Below, piece by piece: positions 58,748 to 64,000 of a DNA stretch of 64,000 nt. Numbering within the stretch: position 1 is the stretch's first letter; each line of letters opens with the position of its first letter. This stretch comes from UBA3946 sp002385755 (GTDB taxonomy: Bacteria; Bacillota_I; Bacilli_A; ML615J-28; CAG-698): contig JBMNLX010000005.1 in NCBI GenBank assembly GCA_050953085.1, forward strand, positions 372,001 to 436,000. The letters run 5' to 3'. The position numbers were made by a program, and so were the translations under genes. A model generated the notes under the pieces. That model was not told where the DNA came from and did no database searches. It worked only from the letters and a program-made list of their open reading frames with translations.

Positions 58748-60919
58748 ATGAGAAAGTTTTTTGTAATTTACTTTGCGCTATTCTTGGTGTTGTTTGCCGT
58801 AGGATGCAATGGCGATAACACGGTAAAACTTGAGTCATTAACGCTGAATCGCGAAAATTTCGCGATTGTTGTTGATGAGACGGCCCAGTTGTCGGTCACG
58901 GCTCAACCCAAAGGGGCGAGCGCCAGGGTTAATTGGAGCTCGTCGAATCCGGAAGTCGCGACGGTAAGCGATACCGGTTTAGTCACGGGAAAGAGCCCGG
59001 GAAAAGCGACGATAACCGCGACTTCGAAAGTTGACTCGAAAATATCCGTATCTGTTGAAGTAACGGTGACAGAATTATCCTATGACGATCCCGAGTCTTT
59101 GGAAATCACCACGCGCGATTCCATGGCTCTTCATTCGACTTTTTCCATTACTTTTGAGGTTTTTCCCAAAACCGCGAAACAGGAGGTTGAGTTTAGCAGT
59201 TCGGACGAAACGGTTGCGACGGTAAGCGAAAACGGTCTTGTTCTCGCCAAAGGCCTGGGGACAACGACAATCACGGTTACCGTGGTCGCCAACCCGGAAA
59301 TCTCGCGAAGTTTCACGTTGGAAGTAACGGAAAGCGGCGATATTACCAAGCCGACCAGCATCGTTATTAACGGCGAAAGGGAAGTGGAAGAAGGCGGAAC
59401 CATTCAATTTTCAGCGACCGTTTACCCGCTCGGCGTAAATCAGGATGTTATTTGGAGCCTGAATAGCGAAACGTATGCGACAATTAGCGAGAACGGCAGA
59501 TTGACCGCCTTAAAACAAGGCTCGGTTTATGTAATCGCGACTTCGGCGGTTGACGATAACGTGATGGAAATGGCCTTGGTTACGATTAAGGCAAAAAAGG
59601 CTGAAGAACCTTATCCCGATTTAGAACAATATGTTATCAAGATTATGGCCGCTTCGCACGCGACGCATGAACATGACCCGTTTCTGGAAAAATACGTCGG
59701 TGTCGACAAAGCGGCGAAACAGCAGATCTGGCGGGCGGTGGAAGATAATTTCAACTGCAAGTTAGAAGTCGTCGCCTATCCCGACGCGGCTCCCTGGGGA
59801 CCCCAACGCGTTTCTTGGATAATCCAAAAAGCGACGACCGGCGAGGCTGAAGCGGATATTTTCGTCGCGGCCAGCGAATGGACTAAAGAATTAGTCGAAG
59901 GCGGCGCCTGCTATGATCTTAGCGAGTATTACCACCAATACGGTAAAAATCAAATGAGTAACGCCCTGAAAGCGGCGGCCACATACAAAGGCGGCATTTA
60001 CGCTTTCCCGGCGGTTTCGGCGGCGAGCATTAACGTTGAAAAGGGAATTTTCTATAACGTGAATCTGCTGACCAGTCTGGGTATCGAATCTCCCGCGATA
60101 GCGTTTAACGAGGGCCGATGGACATACACGGATTTCTATAATTATATGTTGGAAGTGCAGTCAAAACTGGGCGACGAACAATACGCAATAACCGGCGAGC
60201 CGTCGAAGTATTGGATCGGTATGGTTAATGCCGGCGGGGTAAAACTTGCCGACACGATCACGTTAAACGTTAATGTCCTGCACCAGTATTCGTTCCAGGC
60301 GGCCGAAGTATTGCGCGATTTATATGAGGCGGGAGCTTGGGATCCGGCCTCCGACAGTTGGGAAGTTACAACGGCGTTTTCCGAAAGCCGGGCTGTTTTC
60401 CAACACGGAGAGTATTGGTTCGTAAAAACCGATAACCGTTTTAAACCAAATTTATGGGGAGACGGCACCACCAAATACGGCTTTGTCCCGTTTCCGTATC
60501 CCAACGGTTTTGCCAAGAGCGCGACTAGGACATACAACGCCGGAGGCCACTTCTACATTTTAGGCAAAGGAAGAGAGTACCCCTCCAACGTTACCGCAAA
60601 GGATATCTATCGCGCTTATACAACGGTGTTGCTTGAAACCAAGCAATATTTGGAACAAGACCAAAGCTTTGATGAAGAACAACAAATGAGAAACCAAGCG
60701 CAAAGCCGTTTGGATGACCCGGACTCGATCGAAGCCTTGCTCTTTTTCGGTCCCGATAAGGCAATTTTTGATCCGATTGAATTGCTGGATCCATTATGGG
60801 TAGGCGGAAGCTTGGGCGGCGCGCTGCGCTCCGTCGTTATTAGCGGCGATGATTTTCACGAAACGCTGGCGCCCCATATACCGCGATTAGAAATAGAACT
60901 AATGAACACTTACGGGTAA
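58748..60919 (+). CDS. Solute-binding lipoprotein with three Ig-like domains (copy 1)
   Basis: This 723-residue lipoprotein has lipobox LFAVGC (Cys20) and three Big_2 bacterial Ig-like domains (about residues 28-108, 112-196, 200-280), each ending in a VATVS-, TVSENG- or ATISENG-type motif, and then a solute-binding domain of about 430 residues starting at YPDLEQYVIKIMAA. HATHEHDPF near its start is shared with the next protein. Its place after nagZ-nagB fits sugar capture. It ends at 60919. Confidence 0.9.
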   Translation: MRKFFVIYFALFLVLFAVGCNGDNTVKLESLTLNRENFAIVVDETAQLSVTAQPKGASARVNWSSSNPEVATVSDTGLVTGKSPGKATITATSKVDSKISVSVEVTVTELSYDDPESLEITTRDSMALHSTFSITFEVFPKTAKQEVEFSSSDETVATVSENGLVLAKGLGTTTITVTVVANPEISRSFTLEVTESGDITKPTSIVINGEREVEEGGTIQFSATVYPLGVNQDVIWSLNSETYATISENGRLTALKQGSVYVIATSAVDDNVMEMALVTIKAKKAEEPYPDLEQYVIKIMAASHATHEHDPFLEKYVGVDKAAKQQIWRAVEDNFNCKLEVVAYPDAAPWGPQRVSWIIQKATTGEAEADIFVAASEWTKELVEGGACYDLSEYYHQYGKNQMSNALKAAATYKGGIYAFPAVSAASINVEKGIFYNVNLLTSLGIESPAIAFNEGRWTYTDFYNYMLEVQSKLGDEQYAITGEPSKYWIGMVNAGGVKLADTITLNVNVLHQYSFQAAEVLRDLYEAGAWDPASDSWEVTTAFSESRAVFQHGEYWFVKTDNRFKPNLWGDGTTKYGFVPFPYPNGFAKSATRTYNAGGHFYILGKGREYPSNVTAKDIYRAYTTVLLETKQYLEQDQSFDEEQQMRNQAQSRLDDPDSIEALLFFGPDKAIFDPIELLDPLWVGGSLGGALRSVVISGDDFHETLAPHIPRLEIELMNTYG

Positions 60920-60940
60920 TTCTTTGCCTAAAATTTATTA

Positions 60941-60969
60941 TTGCAATATTAGGCGAAAAAGTGTATAAT
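60941..60969 (+). promoter_or_regulatory. Promoter of the second Ig-domain binding protein
   Basis: TTGCAA (60941-60946) and TATAAT (60964-60969), spacer 17. The leader of about 52 bases contains CTTTTC/GAAAAG, a small hairpin, and a long GAGGAGGAG ribosome site. Confidence 0.8.
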
Positions 60970-61028
60970 ATTGATGTAATCCTTTTCATAAGGAAAAGCA
61001 AAATTATCATAAAAAGAGGAGGAGTTTA

Positions 61029-63221
61029 ATGAAAAGAAGATGGATAGCGTTATTACTGATATTCACTTTAGCATTCGTCTTTGTCGGCTGTAAAAAAGAT
61101 GGCGATGATAATAAAAATGATCCCAGATCCGTAGAAATTTCGATTGACGGGACTAAAATCTCGGAAATCACTCTGGAAGTGGGAGAAGATAAGACGGTTG
61201 TCGCCAAAGTAAAACCCGACGCGGCCTCACAAGACGTCGTTTGGGAGTCCAAAAACCCGGCGATAGCCACGGTGGATAACGGGAAAATAACCGCCGTCGC
61301 TGAAGGCGAAACCGACATAATCGCTAAAGCGAAAGCCAAAGATAGCGTGCAAGCCAAATTGAAGGTAATCGTTGTTGGTCCTCCGGCCGATCCGGAAAGT
61401 GTCGAGATTGTTTACACTAAAACAACGGTTCCAAAAGGCGGGACGCTTGATTTATCGGCGATCGTATTACCGGAAGACGCCAGGCAAGAAGTTGAATGGG
61501 AATCCGACAACCCTTTGATTGCCACGGTAAATGACAGTGGCACCGTAACCGGCATTGATATCGGCACAGTTACTATAACCGTAAAAGTCAAGGCCAATCC
61601 CGCATTGACCGACAGCATTGAGATTGAAGTACACGAAGCGCACGCGGGAGACCCGGAAGTAAAAATTCAAGGCGAAGGCGAAGTGCAAGTCGGTTCGACA
61701 ATAACTTTGATGGCTATGATCGTACCCGATTATTATAGTCAAAGAGTAACCTGGGAGAGTTTGAATCCTTCAATCGCCACGGTTGACGATAAAGGCGTGG
61801 TTACCGGGCTAAAAGAAGGTCAGGTATGGATTGTCGCGACTTCGGTGGAAGACCCGAACATCCAGGGTATGCACCCGGTTGTCGTAAAACCGAAACCGGC
61901 CCCCATTCCGTATCCCGATTTGCAGGGTTATGAGATTATTATCATGGCAGCCCCGCACGCGCTGCACGAGCATGATCCTTTCTCTGACGAATATGGAAGC
62001 GACGACAAAGTGGCTAAGCAACAAGCATGGCAGGAAGTCCAAAGTCTGATGAACTGCGAGCTCAAGGTTATAGGTTATCCCGACTCGGCTCCTTGGGGTC
62101 AAGCGCGTATTGACTGGCTGAACAACACCGCGACTACCAATCAAGCCGAATGCGATATTTTCGTGTCAACAACAGAATGGTTGATACAACTGGTTGAAGG
62201 CGGCGCTGCGCATGATGTATTGGGGTATTACCAAAAATACGGTCAAAACGCTATGTCGCCCGGATTAAAAGGAGCGTCAACTTATAAAGGCGGGCTTTAC
62301 TCTTTAATATATCCCCCCGTCGAAGGTCTAACCGTTGACAAAGGTCTATTCTATAACGTCAACTTGATCGAACAGCTCCAATTGACATCCCCCGCGAAGA
62401 AATTCAATGACGGCGAATGGTCATTCAGCGACTTCAAAGAATACGTCCTGGAAGCGAATAGCCGTCTTGGCGAGGATATGAGCGTATTAAGCGGCCGTCC
62501 CGTATTGTATTACATGGGGATGGTTAACTCTTCGGGCGTTCCTCTGGCGAACATTGTCACGAATTCCGTTAACTTCAGTCACCCGATTGCCGTTGACACC
62601 GTCAATTTAATCAAAGAATTATATGACGAGGTCGGCTGGGGCGATATCGCTTGGGACGCTTCGGTAGTATCTTTTAACGAACAAAGATCGATTTTCCAAA
62701 GCGGCGATTATTGGTTTATCAACACTGATAACCGTTGGCCGAAAGATCATTGGGGCGAAGGCACAACCAGGTTCGGTTACGTTCCTTATCCCTATCACGA
62801 CAGCAAATCAAAAGATGACGCCATGACTACCGGAATCGGCGGCGCTTGTTATATGCAAGCGAACGGACGTCAGTATCCGGCTCATGTGAACTCCGAATAC
62901 GTATACCGCGCGTTTACGGAAATGATGTTGAAAACCGCGGAAAAGATTAAAGCGGACGTCACTTATGATCCGGAACAAAAGATGAGAAACGCGGCTATGA
63001 ACAAGCTAAGCGATCCCGAGTCCGTCGACGCGATCATTTTCTTCACGAGCGACAGAGTGTTGTTTGACCCGATGTATGAATTGGGCGGCGGCACGGTACG
63101 CTTCACTTTGGCAACCGCGATTGAAGACGTCGTTGTCAGAGGCGAAGATTATGCGGAAACGATCGCCGAGATACAACCCGACATTATTAAAGCGCTTGTC
63201 GATGTTTATGGCTCGTCATAA
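61029..63221 (+). CDS. Solute-binding lipoprotein with three Ig-like domains (copy 2)
   Basis: This 730-residue lipoprotein has lipobox VFVGC (Cys20) and the same order as its neighbour: three Big_2 Ig-like domains (about residues 32-118, 121-205, 210-285) and a solute-binding domain from YPDLQGYEIIIMAA. HALHEHDPF is the matching motif. It is a diverged tandem paralogue with its own promoter, so the two may bind different sugars or be used under different conditions. The ATG at 61029 has GAGGAGGAG upstream. Confidence 0.9.
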   Translation: MKRRWIALLLIFTLAFVFVGCKKDGDDNKNDPRSVEISIDGTKISEITLEVGEDKTVVAKVKPDAASQDVVWESKNPAIATVDNGKITAVAEGETDIIAKAKAKDSVQAKLKVIVVGPPADPESVEIVYTKTTVPKGGTLDLSAIVLPEDARQEVEWESDNPLIATVNDSGTVTGIDIGTVTITVKVKANPALTDSIEIEVHEAHAGDPEVKIQGEGEVQVGSTITLMAMIVPDYYSQRVTWESLNPSIATVDDKGVVTGLKEGQVWIVATSVEDPNIQGMHPVVVKPKPAPIPYPDLQGYEIIIMAAPHALHEHDPFSDEYGSDDKVAKQQAWQEVQSLMNCELKVIGYPDSAPWGQARIDWLNNTATTNQAECDIFVSTTEWLIQLVEGGAAHDVLGYYQKYGQNAMSPGLKGASTYKGGLYSLIYPPVEGLTVDKGLFYNVNLIEQLQLTSPAKKFNDGEWSFSDFKEYVLEANSRLGEDMSVLSGRPVLYYMGMVNSSGVPLANIVTNSVNFSHPIAVDTVNLIKELYDEVGWGDIAWDASVVSFNEQRSIFQSGDYWFINTDNRWPKDHWGEGTTRFGYVPYPYHDSKSKDDAMTTGIGGACYMQANGRQYPAHVNSEYVYRAFTEMMLKTAEKIKADVTYDPEQKMRNAAMNKLSDPESVDAIIFFTSDRVLFDPMYELGGGTVRFTLATAIEDVVVRGEDYAETIAEIQPDIIKALVDVYGSS

Positions 63222-63234
63222 AAACCGCTAATTT

Positions 63235-63270
63235 AAAGACCGCTATGCGTTTGCTTGGCGGTCTTTTTTT
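63235..63270 (+). terminator. Terminator after the second binding protein
   Basis: Stem AAAGACCGC (63235-63243) with GCGGTCTTT (63258-63266), 14-base loop, and a T-run to 63270. Confidence 0.92.
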
Positions 63271-63339
63271 ATGTTTAAAAACCATTTATCAACCGGATAA
63301 TTTATTCGCCGTTTATAAGGTTTAATATGAATTTGTAAA

Positions 63340-63368
63340 TTGTTATTTATCGCAAATTATGCTATAAT
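63340..63368 (+). promoter_or_regulatory. Promoter of the DUF624 gene
   Basis: TTGTTA (63340-63345) and TATAAT (63363-63368), spacer 17; leader about 11 bases. Confidence 0.75.
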
Positions 63369-63385
63369 AATAACGGTGAATTTAT

Positions 63386-64000
63386 ATGGACTTCAACAAA
63401 TTTGTTGAAAGCAAATTGTTTCGCGGGTTTGATTGGCTATACCGTTTGCTGGTTATCAATCTCCTATCGATTCTTATCCCGTTGGCTCTCGCCATCGGAC
63501 CGTATTTGTTGTATTATCATTTCGGGTGGTATTTTTTTCTGATAATCGGCTATGTTTTCGCGGTTTTCGCCTTGATTCCCTGCGTGATAAATTCTTTTTT
63601 TATAATCAAGCATTATAAAGAAGAAAAAGCGGGCAATGTTTTTATTCTTTACTTTCAAAATCTCGCGCTCATTTTTAAAAATATATATATCTATGAATTA
63701 ACGATTATTCCCGCGGGCGGGTTGCTGGCGTTTGGATCCGCTTATTATTGGGCGGCTTTGGGCGCCGAGAATTTCGCCAGTCTTGACGCGTGGGTCAGAG
63801 TTTTAATGATTACGGGGTTCGTTTTTTCTTTTTTTTGTTTTTGCGCCGTGATATTGTCAATCGTCAATATGCCGATGATCGTTTCTTATTTTCGAATGAA
63901 AACCCTGGATTTATATAAAATATCGTTTTATATAGCTTTTCGGTATTTTTTCCGCACGTTCTTATATCTTGTGATTTTCAGCATTCCCATTATTTTGGCA
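63386..64000 (+). CDS. DUF624 (YesL-like) membrane protein, 3' end cut by window
   Basis: The frame opens at the ATG at 63386 (GGTGA 6 bases upstream) and runs to the end of the window (205 codons). It starts MDFNKFVESKLFRGFDWLYRL and has five or more hydrophobic segments, the arrangement of DUF624/YesL proteins, which often accompany sugar ABC transporters. Function is unknown. The context of two binding proteins agrees with that association. Confidence 0.75.
   Translation, partial: MDFNKFVESKLFRGFDWLYRLLVINLLSILIPLALAIGPYLLYYHFGWYFFLIIGYVFAVFALIPCVINSFFIIKHYKEEKAGNVFILYFQNLALIFKNIYIYELTIIPAGGLLAFGSAYYWAALGAENFASLDAWVRVLMITGFVFSFFCFCAVILSIVNMPMIVSYFRMKTLDLYKISFYIAFRYFFRTFLYLVIFSIPIILA

Noticed and set aside
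1..64000. CRISPR array, insertion sequence, prophage or plasmid genes
   Set aside because: No regular spaced repeats, transposase, integrase or phage structural gene was seen on either strand.

Overview
This window looks like chromosomal DNA of a Bacillota (Firmicutes) bacterium. It has about 47 percent GC by eye, standard code (TGA is a stop, Trp is TGG), strong GGAGG ribosome sites, and many promoters of the TTGACA-N17-TATAAT type. YabP and YabQ point to an endospore-forming ancestry. LysA, MurA and a DAP-type wall-recycling set point to a walled cell. The SRP RNA is the small type without an Alu domain, and fatty acids are made with FabK and a FabT-like regulator. Together these suggest a Bacilli/Erysipelotrichia-like lineage rather than a typical Clostridium, but the taxonomy is an inference.

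Layout. 0-5 kb: a partial SGNH hydrolase (minus), a membrane-anchored unknown, yabP-yabQ with a zinc-type binding lipoprotein, and a GH18 chitinase-like lipoprotein. 4.8-5.1 kb: a Tyr-Gln-Gln tRNA operon. 5-12.8 kb: housekeeping metabolism (GDPD, a phosphate acyltransferase-like protein, glyA, murA, malic enzyme, a degenerate fumarase/aspartase homologue, DppA). 12.9-18.6 kb: an overlapping run of YcxB-like proteins, a nuclease-like protein, an RluA synthase, DUF2207 and LemA, then rpmE. 18.7-31.5 kb: lipid synthesis, as DegV(FakB-like)-acpP-fabH behind a promoter with FabT-like operators, then tdk-tadA, SRP RNA, and the operon accB-accC-accD-accA-fabT-fabK-fabD-fabG-fabF-fabZ-bioY. 31.5-33.9 kb: a BspA/InlB-repeat lipoprotein and dusB.

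33.9-63.2 kb is the most distinctive part. lysA is followed by overlapping genes for an M19 dipeptidase, a beta-lactamase-fold hydrolase, a double GNAT, a PIG-L deacetylase, a frameshifted S66 LD-carboxypeptidase and a GHL10 glycosidase. A strong promoter then leads into a GH20-like hexosaminidase, a 1049-residue membrane-anchored protein ending in a solute-binding domain, two separate sugar-permease pairs, an NHL/TPR membrane protein, a Yip1 protein, a giant DUF5696 protein, NagZ-like GH3, NagB, and two paralogous Ig-domain solute-binding lipoproteins. No ABC ATPase is encoded here.

Read together, the 34-63 kb genes look like a system that takes up and breaks down amino-sugar polymers or oligomers (peptidoglycan fragments, chitin or host glycans). 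GlcNAc would be released by GH20/GH3, amino-sugar phosphate would enter glycolysis through NagB, and stem peptides would be trimmed by the dipeptidase and LD-carboxypeptidase. This is inferred from gene families and gene order; the substrate is not shown by the sequence.
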